A stretch of DNA of 52,830 nucleotides from an uncultured Porphyromonadaceae bacterium (GCA_902495075.1 CABUVO010000028.1:1-52830); one strand, 5' to 3'. Positions 8,819 to 17,267 are shown, counted from the first letter of the stretch. Notes: generated by a model from the sequence alone, not told the origin. Made by a program: numbers and translations.

Positions 8819-10099
8819 ATGAGAAAGATATTAATATACTTGACATTATTTATCAGCATTATTGCTGCCAGAGGCGAAGACTACACGCCTAAAATGATGC
8901 CGAATATCAACATTGCAAACAGATATGAGTATGTGTCGGATCCGGGCAATCTCCTGTCGCAGGAAACAAAAGATGAGATTAACCGCCGTCTGTGGGACCT
9001 GCGTCAGCAAACATCTGTTGAAGCCGTGGTAGCAATTCCACCTTCAATTGGCGACACACCCATTGAAGACTGGAGCGAACAGCTGTTCACGCTTTGGGGT
9101 ATCGGCAAAGATGACCGAGACAATGGTGTGTTGCTTGTGATTGCTCCCGAACAAAGACGCGCCCGCATCACAACCGGTTACGGAGCCGAAGGTGCCCTCC
9201 CGGATATCGCATGCAAAAACATCATAAATTCCGAAATAATCCCCAATATGAAACAGGGAGACATAAATGCTGCTGCCTTAGGAGCTTCCACCCTTATGGC
9301 ACAGGCACTTTCGGATCCAGCTGTTGCTGAAGAGCTTAAATCAAAAAAAGACGATAACTTCTCAGGAAGCGTAAATACACTATCGGGAGATGTTTTGGTG
9401 AAGTTCGGAAAGATCATAGCTGCCTGCGCATTCCTTTTCTCTCTGGGTCTATTTATATTTTATCTGGTAAAATCACGTAAAAACAAAGATAACTACCACA
9501 AGGCAATAATGTGGAGAGATTCCCTGACAACGTTTGGGGCGGCTGCCATCTTCTCCCTCGGCAGCGGACTGATTTTCTTTCTGCTCGCTCTATTACTTTA
9601 TCGATCATATAGGACTCGCAAACTGAAATGCTCTACCTGCGGGGCAAAAATGAACCGTCTCGGTGAGGAAGAAGACAATGAACTTTTATCCGACTCACAG
9701 GATTTTGAAGAAAAGCTGGACACTATTGACTATGATGTGTGGGAATGTCCCCAATGCGGAACTATCGAAAGGTATGCCTTCAAGAAGAAACAGCAGAAAT
9801 ACACTGAATGCCCCAATTGCCACACAGTGGCAATGTGTCTTATCGGTGAAAAGACTCTTGTGCCAGCCACTACAACACATCAAGGCAGAGGAGAAAAGAT
9901 ATATGAATGTCAATTCTGCCACCATCAAAAACGCAAACCGTTTGTTATACCCAGAAAAGAATCTGCGGCGCCTTTAATCGCCGGCGCTGCGATAGGTGCG
10001 ATGTCAGGTCATCGCGGCGGTGGTGGATTCGGCGGCGGATTTGGTGGTGGATTCGGCGGCGGCTCCACGGGTGGGGGCGGTGCATCCGGAGGTTGGTAA
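8819..10099 (+). CDS. TPM-domain membrane protein with zinc-ribbon region and Gly-rich tail
   Basis: 426 residues. A signal peptide (about 1-20) precedes a TPM (YgcG/Psb32-type) domain at about 35-175, with YVSDPGNLLSQETKDEINRRL and NGVLLVIAPEQRRARITTGYGAEGALPD. Two membrane segments lie near 200-220 and 240-262. Cys pairs follow (CSTCGAKM, CPQCG, CPNCH, CQFCH), suggesting two zinc ribbons between about 268 and 375. The tail is almost pure glycine with a little F, S and W, typical of this family. TPM proteins have been linked to phosphatase activity and membrane-protein upkeep, but the substrate here is unknown. It is 23 bases after dgt. Confidence 0.8.
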   Translation: MRKILIYLTLFISIIAARGEDYTPKMMPNINIANRYEYVSDPGNLLSQETKDEINRRLWDLRQQTSVEAVVAIPPSIGDTPIEDWSEQLFTLWGIGKDDRDNGVLLVIAPEQRRARITTGYGAEGALPDIACKNIINSEIIPNMKQGDINAAALGASTLMAQALSDPAVAEELKSKKDDNFSGSVNTLSGDVLVKFGKIIAACAFLFSLGLFIFYLVKSRKNKDNYHKAIMWRDSLTTFGAAAIFSLGSGLIFFLLALLLYRSYRTRKLKCSTCGAKMNRLGEEEDNELLSDSQDFEEKLDTIDYDVWECPQCGTIERYAFKKKQQKYTECPNCHTVAMCLIGEKTLVPATTTHQGRGEKIYECQFCHHQKRKPFVIPRKESAAPLIAGAAIGAMSGHRGGGGFGGGFGGGFGGGSTGGGGASGGW

Positions 10100-10161
10100 T
10101 ACATAAGTCTATACATTCATCAGTTACATTAATAACCGTTTAAAACGCACATAAAAGTATT

Positions 10162-10956
10162 ATGAATAAAATTGTATTGACAGCTTTTGCGGCATTTTTA
10201 GCGATGGCTGGAGCAAGCTGCAGCACAAAAGACAAGGAGAATGATTCTGAGACAAAAGAACTTTCCAGGGATATTAAATTTGAATCCTATACATATGATA
10301 TCATAAGCGAGTTTACGGGAAATGACACGCTTGAGGCACCTGGCGGCAAACTGGTAAGATTCATTGGTCAGGGCGTATTGCCGGAGGATATTGGCGACAC
10401 TGATATCAAAACATTGCGTGAAACCCTGATGAATATTGCCGGGATTCATTTTATCGATGGCAATGCGGAGCCTGTGATGACGGATTCTCTTGAGGTCACG
10501 GATATGTCAGCCTCCGACACGGATGCATGTGGAGAAGTGATATCCACACTGGCTACAACTCTTATGACTCCAAGAGCCATTGTATGGGAGAACATCAAAT
10601 ATGTGTATCCTTGTCTGGCTGCGCACGGAAATACAAACACAACGTATGTTAATTTCTGTCTGACTGATGGGAAAATTATCTCTTTAGGAGATCTTTTCAA
10701 ACCTGATTATCAAAAAACTCTCATGGAAATGATCAGGACCAAACTTAAGGAGTCGGGACATGAATTGCTTATGCCAATCAATGAGGTAAGCTTCCCGTCT
10801 CAGTTCGGACTAACATCCAAAGGAATAATATTCAGCTATGATCCATACCAGATTGCGCCATATTCTGAAGGCACAATCCAAGTAGAATTGTCGGCAGGAG
10901 AGCTGTCAGACATTCTGAGTGAACACGGATTGTATATTTTGCTGGGAGTTATCTGA
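10162..10956 (+). CDS. RsiV/DUF3298-type lipoprotein
   Basis: 264 residues. A lipoprotein signal (MNKIVLTAFAAFLAMAGASC, Cys 20) is followed by an acidic linker and a region resembling DUF3298/RsiV C-terminal domains: YVNFCLTDGKIISLGDLFKPDY and GIIFSYDPYQIAPYSEGTIQVELSAGELSDIL near the end. In Bacillus RsiV this domain binds lysozyme; here there is no anti-sigma part or neighbouring sigma factor, so only an envelope-exposed ligand-binding role can be proposed. The last 8 bases overlap the convergent LysE-fusion gene. Confidence 0.75.
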   Translation: MNKIVLTAFAAFLAMAGASCSTKDKENDSETKELSRDIKFESYTYDIISEFTGNDTLEAPGGKLVRFIGQGVLPEDIGDTDIKTLRETLMNIAGIHFIDGNAEPVMTDSLEVTDMSASDTDACGEVISTLATTLMTPRAIVWENIKYVYPCLAAHGNTNTTYVNFCLTDGKIISLGDLFKPDYQKTLMEMIRTKLKESGHELLMPINEVSFPSQFGLTSKGIIFSYDPYQIAPYSEGTIQVELSAGELSDILSEHGLYILLGVI

Positions 10957-12586
10957 TCTTGCGGAGACGAAGTTCAGATGAATGTTCGGGAAAGATGATT
11001 CGTAGCATTGGTGATTCGAACTGAGCCTTGGCTCCACTAATAATGTCGCCGGATGCATCAATCCATTCAACATTATAGACATTTTCAAAAGGGGTGGTTG
11101 TAAGCCGCCCTTTTTTCATGCCTGGTTTCCACTCTCCTGGATTCTTGACAGCGCCATCCAGATAAACCATATCATAACCCGCTTCCGATTTAACAAGGGC
11201 AATGCGATATTCCCCTCCCATTCTCATGTAGTTATCTTCAAGCATGCGGTCAAAAATCCCCCATTCACCTTCCTTTTCATCTGAGGATCGTTCAAAATAT
11301 TTCCTTAACTCCTCCTTATCGGAGTAGATACTATTCTTGGAACTAAAGTCAGAACCGGCAATATCAATAGATATGTAATCCACACGTATCCTGCCTCCCG
11401 GCATCACGGCATAGCCAATGCTGTCAACACAGAAATCACGAATATCGCATTCTGCCAATGGCTTGTAGGTTCTGTTACCACCTTTCAGCTTCCACCCGGT
11501 CTTGTCGATATTCAGACGAAATGCATTCTCTCCGTCATATAAATTGAAGTCGGAGAAAATATCTTTGCGAGTGCAAATATTTTCACCGACCTTTACCGTC
11601 ATCACCACTCGAGGAGAAGCATACGTTTCGTTTAGTCTATCATCAACCGTCTTGAAAGAAATCATGCAATCCTCACTCCCTTTCATTACTATACCCCACT
11701 CCGGAAAAGAAACGCTTCCTACGCCTCCGAAACCATCATCATATTTATGTCTCTTTCCGTTAGAGGCATGAAGGTTCGCAGTTCTGAATTGCCAGACCAT
11801 CTGCCTCCCTGCACCAACTCCAATTAAATCCTCCACTACTTTATTACTGGCATTATCTATGATCAGCGTAGTGTCTGTGGCATTAATGAATGAGCCAAAA
11901 CCTCTCCCTGAATTCATATTTACGACAGGACGCGAGGCAGAAGCCAGCCCTGTAACCGCCGTGATGATCCCGACTATTGCAAAAAGGAATATCACTGAAC
12001 CTATTATTTTATTTATCAGCCACATGGAGCGCAAGTTGAAATGGGCACGCACCTTGTCTACAAAAAATGTGACAAAATACCACCACAACAACGCTCCTAA
12101 GAAGATAAAGATAAACCCAATTATATAATGATAGAATTTAATCTCCGGCATCAGGAAATTGAAACGCGCGAACAAACCGATTATCAAGAATATAATCAAA
12201 GGATTGGATACCGTGAAAAAGAATCCGTTTAATATATTTCGCCCCGCTGGAATACGCTGTTCAGATGGTTTCTTTAATTTGCGGGAAGGATTGGATTTAA
12301 AAAGATATATGCCGAATCCAATAAGCACGACACTTCCTAAAAGCTGGATAATATTGCTGTTGCGCTCAAGGAATTCTTCGATAAAAGAGAGTCCGAAGCC
12401 AGTGAGCAAACAGTATAAAAGATCTGAAATTGCCGCCCCCACACCTGTATAGAGACCGGTTCTTCTACCCTTGTCGAGCGTGCGCTGCACACACAATATC
12501 CCTACCGGTCCCATAGGGGCTGAAATTATGATGCCGATGGCGAGTCCCCGCCACATCGTGTAAAATATTCCTTCGAGAATTCCCAT
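10949..12586 (-). CDS. LysE-family exporter fused to a C-terminal beta-rich domain
   Basis: 545 residues; ordinary LysE/RhtB exporters have about 200-210. Residues 1-215 are a typical LysE protein: GIIISAPMGPVGILCVQRTLDKGRRTGLYTGVGAAISDLLY at the N-terminus, and hydrophobic segments near 10-30, 45-65, 75-95, 120-145, 150-175 and 190-212. From about 220 onward the protein is soluble and beta-rich, with FGSFINATDTTLIIDNASN, SVSFPEWGIVMKGSEDCMI and MRMGGEYRIALVKSE, probably on the outside face. I do not recognise that domain. The exporter half should move amino acids or similar small molecules out of the cell. It is last in the pyrE run, 12 bases after the Rieske-like gene. Confidence 0.75.
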   Translation of the reverse strand: MGILEGIFYTMWRGLAIGIIISAPMGPVGILCVQRTLDKGRRTGLYTGVGAAISDLLYCLLTGFGLSFIEEFLERNSNIIQLLGSVVLIGFGIYLFKSNPSRKLKKPSEQRIPAGRNILNGFFFTVSNPLIIFLIIGLFARFNFLMPEIKFYHYIIGFIFIFLGALLWWYFVTFFVDKVRAHFNLRSMWLINKIIGSVIFLFAIVGIITAVTGLASASRPVVNMNSGRGFGSFINATDTTLIIDNASNKVVEDLIGVGAGRQMVWQFRTANLHASNGKRHKYDDGFGGVGSVSFPEWGIVMKGSEDCMISFKTVDDRLNETYASPRVVMTVKVGENICTRKDIFSDFNLYDGENAFRLNIDKTGWKLKGGNRTYKPLAECDIRDFCVDSIGYAVMPGGRIRVDYISIDIAGSDFSSKNSIYSDKEELRKYFERSSDEKEGEWGIFDRMLEDNYMRMGGEYRIALVKSEAGYDMVYLDGAVKNPGEWKPGMKKGRLTTTPFENVYNVEWIDASGDIISGAKAQFESPMLRIIFPEHSSELRLRKIR

Positions 12587-12598
12587 CGCATCTTTTGA

Positions 12599-13120
12599 TT
12601 ATCGTGTTATCATATAACCCCCGCCTACAGAACGCAGGCATTGATATCGGGTAAGACCGTATTTGTATTTGCCCTCGGTTGCAGGTCCCGACAACGGAGC
12701 GCCTCCCTGCATTGTGACGTCATAATGCGAACCGCATTTTCCACATATTGCCTCAAACGAAGTAGCATCTACTGCCACCCTTACATTAGGATCGCATTCA
12801 ACAGGACATGCCATATCGTACGCAAGCGGAACATTCGTCTCAGTTGTGAACGGATCCATTCCCCCGATCAACAGAACTCCGCCAAAGCCGGTTGCGGTAT
12901 TGGCTGTATAACGGTAACCTGCCGGCTCATTAAGCTGAGGAATAAAATAACGGAACAGACCGAACCCCGATACGCCATACGTATTCCAGAGTCCGGCATC
13001 CGAAAGATTGATGCTTACGGGCATCGCCGGGATCCTTTCGTCATCAACTGAATGACAGCCCGAAAACAAAAGGACGGCAGTTGTAAAAACAGCGGTCAGA
13101 ACCGCATTAAATATTCTCAT
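12599..13120 (-). CDS. Rieske-like lipoprotein with Cys replacing the usual His ligands
   Basis: 173 residues. The lipoprotein signal ends at LLFSGCHSVDDE (Cys 22). The C-terminal half resembles a Rieske 2Fe-2S fold: ACPVEC, then about 22 residues later ICGKCGSHYDVTMQGG, then APLSGPATEG, which mirrors the CxxHGSxYD...GPA layout of Rieske proteins. The histidines that ligate the cluster in true Rieske motifs (CxH and CxxH) are missing and cysteines stand near those positions. It may bind zinc or another cluster, or no metal. It abuts the SRPBCC gene with no gap and precedes the LysE fusion. Confidence 0.65.
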   Translation of the reverse strand: MRIFNAVLTAVFTTAVLLFSGCHSVDDERIPAMPVSINLSDAGLWNTYGVSGFGLFRYFIPQLNEPAGYRYTANTATGFGGVLLIGGMDPFTTETNVPLAYDMACPVECDPNVRVAVDATSFEAICGKCGSHYDVTMQGGAPLSGPATEGKYKYGLTRYQCLRSVGGGYMITR

Positions 13121-13558
13121 TTATTCAAAAGGAATCGCCCTAAGCATATTAGCGAATTCCGAAGTCATTTTATTAAGAGGACCACTCACCATGGGTTTAA
13201 GCATAGCCGGAATCTGGATATCTATTTCTACCGAAGCCGTGCTCGTCGCCTCTCCCATAGGTAAGATATGAAGGCTCAACGACATCGGGACAGGAGTCCC
13301 CTCCCCTTCGAGACGAATAAGGGATGGATTAACGCTTTGTGTCTTACGGAGCGTTATCGCTCCCATCGGACCGGCAGGGAAAGATATTCTGTCGGCAGAC
13401 ACCTCAATCTGCTCAAGCATATCACGCTTGTCGGCAGGAATCTGCTCAGCGGGAGCATTCTTTATCATCTCTCCAAGTCCCTGGAGATTATCAAGTTTGA
13501 GGAATACGGTTTCGGCAGGAGCACCGAGAGTCACATCCTCGCTTCTATATGTAGCCAT
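13121..13558 (-). CDS. SRPBCC-fold protein
   Basis: 145 residues, cytoplasmic. It resembles START/SRPBCC small-molecule-binding proteins: short N-terminal strand (YRSEDVTLGAPAETVFLKLDNLQGLGEMI), beta core (TLRKTQSVNPSLIRLEGEG, SLSLHILPMGEATSTASVEIDIQIPAM) and a long C-terminal helix (LKPMVSGPLNKMTSEFANMLRAI). The ligand is unknown. It lies 7 bases after pyrE and directly abuts the next gene, so it is co-transcribed with pyrE. Confidence 0.75.
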   Translation of the reverse strand: MATYRSEDVTLGAPAETVFLKLDNLQGLGEMIKNAPAEQIPADKRDMLEQIEVSADRISFPAGPMGAITLRKTQSVNPSLIRLEGEGTPVPMSLSLHILPMGEATSTASVEIDIQIPAMLKPMVSGPLNKMTSEFANMLRAIPFE

Positions 13559-13565
13559 ATTTTTA

Positions 13566-14210
13566 TTATTCTTTATTTCCCGGAACCCAGTTGGCTGGAT
13601 CTTTACGCCACTCCTGAAGAGTGGCTATATCATCGGGACGTATGTATTCTGTTTCAAGCGCAACCTCAAGCATTGCTGAATAATTCACCAATGGAATCAA
13701 TGTAATATTTTCATCACGCAAGCGCTTTACCGCCATCGGAAATTCATAGTTGAAGATTGCAGTAAGACCAAGGACATCTCCACCTGCGAGACGTAACTCT
13801 TCGGAAGCCTTTACAGAGCTTGCCCCAGTAGAAATCAAATCATCCACGAGCACCACCTTCTGACCAGGCTTAAGGTTCCCTTCAATCAGATTTTCCAATC
13901 CGTGGTCTTTAGGAGTAGAACGGACAAAAAGAAACGGGAGACCTAATGCATCTGCCACTATAGCTCCCATAGGTATAGCACCTGTAGATACGCTTGCTAT
14001 GGCATTGACATCCGGAAAATGCTCTATGATCTCCTTCGCCATCTCAATCTTGATAAGATTCCGGATATCAGGATATGAAAGCAGACGGGGATTCTCGATA
14101 TATATAGGTGAGTTCCAACCTGATCCCCACATGAAGGGACTTTCAGGCTGTAATTTGATTGCACTAATCTGCAGCAATTTCTCTGCGAGTAAACGATCCG
14201 GCTTTTTCAT
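13566..14210 (-). CDS. pyrE: Orotate phosphoribosyltransferase
   Basis: 214 residues, normal length. It joins orotate to PRPP to make orotidine 5'-phosphate in pyrimidine synthesis. The PRPP loop VVLVDDLISTGASS is intact (near residues 118-131), as are the substrate-binding FMWGSGWNSPIYIENPRLLSYP (around 22-45) and FVRSTPKDHGLENLIEG. It is the first gene of a four-gene leftward run (pyrE, SRPBCC, Rieske-like, LysE fusion) and has a clear promoter 90 bases upstream. Confidence 0.96.
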   Translation of the reverse strand: MKKPDRLLAEKLLQISAIKLQPESPFMWGSGWNSPIYIENPRLLSYPDIRNLIKIEMAKEIIEHFPDVNAIASVSTGAIPMGAIVADALGLPFLFVRSTPKDHGLENLIEGNLKPGQKVVLVDDLISTGASSVKASEELRLAGGDVLGLTAIFNYEFPMAVKRLRDENITLIPLVNYSAMLEVALETEYIRPDDIATLQEWRKDPANWVPGNKE

Positions 14211-14299
14211 AACAATTTAATTTTAAATCTCTCTTATATTCTAACGTAAATCCGGCTGATTTTCTTTAAAACAAAGAAAGACGATTTCGTCCGTAAATG

Positions 14300-14330
14300 C
14301 AAAATTACCAATATAACACTAATTTTGCAA
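14300..14330 (-). promoter_or_regulatory. pyrE promoter
   Basis: On the minus strand, TTG (plus 14328-14330), 20 bases, then TAATTTTG (plus 14300-14307). Transcription would start near 14293, leaving a leader of about 83 bases with a small GACGA/TCGTC stem. Confidence 0.75.
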
Positions 14331-14341
14331 ATAAAAGTTCA

Positions 14342-15328
14342 CTAAATTTCTGACATATCCCATGCCAAAGCTGACGCCCCGAGCAAAGCCGCTTCTGCAT
14401 CCTTGAGCGAAGAAAACAGGATTTCCACCCTATCCTTATAGAGATGAAGCATATTTCGCTCCATCGCCTGACGCATGGGCTCCACTATAAGGTCGGCCGC
14501 CTTAGCCACTCCTCCGAAGATTATATACGCCTCAGGATCGGTGAAAGCCGCAAAATTAGCACAGGCTTCTCCAAGTATCTTTCCAGTGAACTCATACACA
14601 TCCTTAGCAATCACATCGCCTCGCTGAGCAGCCTCGCAAATAGTTTTTGCCGACAAAGACTCTTCTGGAACTGAACGGAGCTCAGAATCTATATCGGAAT
14701 TGCGCAACATCTCTTTGGCAGTCCTTACAATCCCCTTTGCAGAACAATAGGTCTCCAGACAATCATATCTTCCGCATCCACAGAGGCGGTCACCGTTACC
14801 TCTCACCAACACGTGCCCGAGTTCCCCCGCAAAACCACGGGAACCGGAGAGAAGATGCCCGTCACATACGATACCGCTGCCCACTCCAGTCCCGAGTGTA
14901 ATCATTATAAAGTTTTTCAACCCGCGGGCATGACCATAAGCCATTTCTCCCGCAGCCGCAGCGTTGGCATCATTCGTAATTGAAGTGGGAAGACTGAAAG
15001 CCCGCTCTAAAAGCGATGCCAGAGGGATAGGCGAGTCCCATGGAAGATCAGTGGCAGCCTCTATACATCCTGTATACTGGTTAGCGCAAGGAGCCCCTAC
15101 TCCTATCGCTCGGATGCATCCATTTGTTCCGGTACGTTCCAACAAAGCATCCACTGCGCCCTTCAGGCAAGAAACAAAATCATAAATATCCTTATGACCT
15201 ACCGTAGGAATTGAATCCCTTCCAATTATCTCACCGCGCGCATTGACCACAGCAAACTCCGTATTGGTTCCACCCATGTCAATTCCAAGCACAAAATCCT
15301 TCTCTTTCATATCTTTAATATCTTTCAT
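14342..15328 (-). CDS. ROK-family glucokinase-type sugar kinase
   Basis: 328 residues from the chosen start. ROK kinases phosphorylate glucose, N-acetylmannosamine or related sugars with ATP. It shows the ATP-binding FVLGIDMGGTNTEFAVVN near the N-terminus, ITLGTGVGSGIVCDGHLLSGSRGFAGELGHVLV, and the zinc motif CGCGRYDCLETYCS. FIMITLG and the D in TSITNDANAAAAGE (catalytic Asp) are intact. ATGs at 15355, 15328 and 15310 are in frame; with a transcription start near 15372, 15328 gives the most natural leader. Glucose is the likeliest substrate, but this is inferred from family only. Confidence 0.9.
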   Translation of the reverse strand: MKDIKDMKEKDFVLGIDMGGTNTEFAVVNARGEIIGRDSIPTVGHKDIYDFVSCLKGAVDALLERTGTNGCIRAIGVGAPCANQYTGCIEAATDLPWDSPIPLASLLERAFSLPTSITNDANAAAAGEMAYGHARGLKNFIMITLGTGVGSGIVCDGHLLSGSRGFAGELGHVLVRGNGDRLCGCGRYDCLETYCSAKGIVRTAKEMLRNSDIDSELRSVPEESLSAKTICEAAQRGDVIAKDVYEFTGKILGEACANFAAFTDPEAYIIFGGVAKAADLIVEPMRQAMERNMLHLYKDRVEILFSSLKDAEAALLGASALAWDMSEI

Positions 15329-15378
15329 GGCTAAATTAATTCGTATTAAATTCAAATAAACTCTTATTCTTTATACGA

Positions 15379-15409
15379 CAAAATTAAAAATGTATAATTA
15401 AAATTCCAA
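15379..15409 (-). promoter_or_regulatory. ROK kinase promoter
   Basis: On the minus strand, TTG (plus 15407-15409), 20 bases, then TAATTTTG (plus 15379-15386). It is back to back with the tRNA promoter, the two -33 elements being only 6 bases apart. Confidence 0.78.
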
Positions 15410-15415
15410 AAAAAT

Positions 15416-15446
15416 TTGGAAAATAGCGATAAAGAGATTAATTTTG
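15416..15446 (+). promoter_or_regulatory. tRNA promoter
   Basis: TTG at 15416-15418, 20 bases, then TAATTTTG at 15439-15446, an exact Bacteroidota promoter. Expected transcription start near 15453, 16 bases before the mature tRNA. Confidence 0.8.
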
Positions 15447-15468
15447 CACTCGCAACGCTTAATAGCGC

Positions 15469-15542
15469 GGTCCCATAGCTCAGTTGGTTAGAGCACCTGA
15501 CTCATAATCAGGGAGTCCTAGGTTCAAGCCCTAGTGGGACCA
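15469..15542 (+). tRNA. tRNA with CAU anticodon (elongator Met or Ile2)
   Basis: A full 74-base cloverleaf. The acceptor stem GGTCCCA pairs with TGGGACC and the discriminator is A. The D-arm has AGCTCAGTTGGTTAGAGC, the anticodon stem CCTGA/TCAGG encloses CTCATAA with anticodon CAT (15503-15505), and the T-arm is CTAGGTTCAAGCCCTAG. CAU can be elongator Met or, if the C is modified to lysidine, Ile for AUA; the sequence alone does not decide. CCA is not fully encoded. It has its own promoter and terminator, so it is a single-gene unit. Confidence 0.95.
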
Positions 15543-15556
15543 CTAATTGGAAATCA

Positions 15557-15593
15557 AGCAGTTACGAATCAAATCGTAATTGCTTTTTCTTTT
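15557..15593 (+). terminator. Intrinsic terminator of the tRNA
   Basis: Arms AGCAGTTACGA (15557-15567) and TCGTAATTGCT (15574-15584) form an 11-bp stem with one G-U pair around a 6-base loop, followed by TTTTCTTTT. It lies 14 bases after the tRNA. Confidence 0.8.
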
Positions 15594-15694
15594 GCTTTGA
15601 ACACAAATCTGAACACAACTCCGCGCCAACTCATTTCAGCCGCCCATGGCAGGCTTCCGTGTTCATGCTCCTGTGTTCAAATTCTGTGTCCAGA

Positions 15695-16345
15695 TTATTT
15701 TTTGAAAAGCTCGATGCCTGTATTGTCTTTTACAATTCTCCCGAAGTCTGTCAATACCTTATCAGCTTCTTTCTGAGAGGAAAACCGCTGCATAGGGTAA
15801 CGTTTGGTTATAGCCCAATATCCCTTATCATCGATGTAGATACATGAATCATTGGTTCCGGATAAGAATTTATGTAGGAAAGCATCATAGTCATCTTCCT
15901 GTTCATCACGCATCCATGCCTTCCAGCCAGCAGTTAAAACCAAATATGAATTAGCTTCCTCTGCCGGGAGAAACGTCGAAATATCAGTTTGAGATGGTTT
16001 ACTAGACATTGACTTATAGAAACCGTCATCGGAGACTTGGATTACCGACATATCAATGACTTTACGTTGGATCTTGACTTGACCAAAATAGTATTCAAAG
16101 ATATAGTTATACATGAAATCCCAAGCCCACATATCACTGTAGATTCTTAAAGTCGCATAATTATCTCCCGGACAATTTTTGCGAGTGGAAATCACATTGC
16201 AAAAACGTCTTAATCCCCACATATCCGTGAATGGAGATTGCTCTCTAATATAATTAATTATATCAAGCACACGCGATTGATAACGTGCCAACAATCTAAA
16301 GGCATTCCTTACATCAACGAAGGCATTATCTAGTTCTTTACTCAT
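15695..16345 (-). CDS. Unknown partner protein of the PD-(D/E)XK nuclease
   Basis: 216 residues, no signal peptide or membrane segment. I do not recognise the family. The N-terminus is helical (ELDNAFVDVRNAFRLLARYQSRVLDIINYIREQ), the middle is rich in W and Y (YSDMWAWDFMYNYIFEYYFG), and the end looks like a small alpha/beta unit (CIYIDDKGYWAITKRYPMQRFSSQKEADKVLTDFGRIVKDNTGIELF). Its start codon overlaps the upstream nuclease's stop by 4 bases (ATGA), so the two are translationally coupled and probably form one system. It could be a sensor, regulator or second subunit. Base composition is more AT-rich than in the housekeeping genes nearby. Confidence 0.75.
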   Translation of the reverse strand: MSKELDNAFVDVRNAFRLLARYQSRVLDIINYIREQSPFTDMWGLRRFCNVISTRKNCPGDNYATLRIYSDMWAWDFMYNYIFEYYFGQVKIQRKVIDMSVIQVSDDGFYKSMSSKPSQTDISTFLPAEEANSYLVLTAGWKAWMRDEQEDDYDAFLHKFLSGTNDSCIYIDDKGYWAITKRYPMQRFSSQKEADKVLTDFGRIVKDNTGIELFKK

Positions 16346-17007
16346 TTGAAATAGGTCTTAAGGGTTAGTACTGACTCCTGAGAAATCAGCGGCTTCGATG
16401 TCTTGATTTCATTAAACCAATGGATATTGTAAACACCATGAATATTGAAAGCAAGCTCTATTAAATTAAGCAATCGAATAATAGCTGATTGATTATTGCT
16501 TATCAACGGTAATGCTTCATAGTCATCACGAAGTTTTGTGATTTGAATAAGTAATGAGAGCCAAGTACACTTATTGGCAACTACATCCTTCACTAGAGAT
16601 ACACTCTCGGAGGCTTTTTCTGCGTTGCCGCCGACGGCTATAAAATATAGCGGTTTATCCTTGCCATATTCATTTCGGTAAGCAATTATTTCATTCTCCC
16701 ATTGTTGAGAATACTGACCCGAATGGTCATTGTACTTTGCCTCTATTATAACATCAAACGACTGGAAGCGAATAAACACATCCGGCTCTACTAGGCTTGT
16801 GTTAGTAGTACCGGTAGGATCCCAATGAGGCCAAAACTCATAGGCTTCAATCTGTCCAGAAACTAACGGTAGATTGTCATTATCAAAACAAGCCGCCCGC
16901 AATACTCCCCAGAATAACTCGTCCGGAAGCATAAGCATTGTTTCAAAGACTGATGAAGTCTTCGGATCCTCATAAGTATCTTTGTTATGATATGTGCTGT
17001 GAAGCAT
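16342..17007 (-). CDS. PD-(D/E)XK nuclease-fold protein
   Basis: 221 residues. The nuclease core shows VEPDVFIRF (D76), a strand FDVIIEAKY (E89, K91), then a helix beginning QYSQQWENEIIAYRNEY and a strand PLYFIAVGG: the D...ExK arrangement of the PD-(D/E)XK fold. The C-terminal part (about 130-221) is helical. Such stand-alone nucleases often belong to restriction or abortive-infection modules. The start at 17007 is supported by an in-frame stop two codons upstream. It overlaps its partner gene by ATGA and has its own -7 element about 100 bases upstream. Target and trigger are unknown. Confidence 0.75.
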   Translation of the reverse strand: MLHSTYHNKDTYEDPKTSSVFETMLMLPDELFWGVLRAACFDNDNLPLVSGQIEAYEFWPHWDPTGTTNTSLVEPDVFIRFQSFDVIIEAKYNDHSGQYSQQWENEIIAYRNEYGKDKPLYFIAVGGNAEKASESVSLVKDVVANKCTWLSLLIQITKLRDDYEALPLISNNQSAIIRLLNLIELAFNIHGVYNIHWFNEIKTSKPLISQESVLTLKTYFK

Positions 17008-17106
17008 ATCTTATTGCGTAAGAACTTTACCAGCAAATGTTCCATAAGATTTGCCAGTTATTTCACCAATTTTATAATAGTCACCAAGCATCCTTTAACT
17101 TGAACG

Positions 17107-17114
17107 CAAAGTTA
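17107..17114 (-). promoter_or_regulatory. -7 element of the nuclease operon
   Basis: TAACTTTG on the minus strand; expected transcription start near 17100, leader of about 93 bases. No well-spaced -33 TTG. Confidence 0.5.
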
Positions 17115-17162
17115 ATGAAATTTCTTGGAAGCTGATTCATATGACGTTCAATAAAATGAAAA

Positions 17163-17205
17163 AACGGAAAAAAATACCACCGACAACTTAGAAAGCTGAC
17201 GGTGG
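17163..17205 (-). terminator. Intrinsic terminator of the mobilization operon
   Basis: Long stem between 17177 and 17205 (outer CCACCG/CGGTGG, inner arms with one mismatch and one G-U pair). On the minus strand it is followed by TATTTTTTTCCGTTTTTT. It lies just beyond the last mobilization gene and separates that operon from the nuclease operon. Confidence 0.8.
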
Positions 17206-17267
17206 CATTAGTTTGGAGGGTAAATTGGATAGGAAATAGTAGATAAGGAGTGTGTCGATATCTCTAT

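Noticed and set aside
14320..14327. Rightward promoter TAATTTTG between pyrE and the ROK gene
   Set aside because: It would transcribe against the ROK gene, has no gene to serve, and overlaps the -33 region of the real pyrE promoter.
15520..15545. tRNA 3' end as the attachment site of the mobile element
   Set aside because: No second copy of the tRNA 3' sequence was found near 28.1-30.6 kb, and the integrase remnant lies at the far end. Adjacency alone is not enough.
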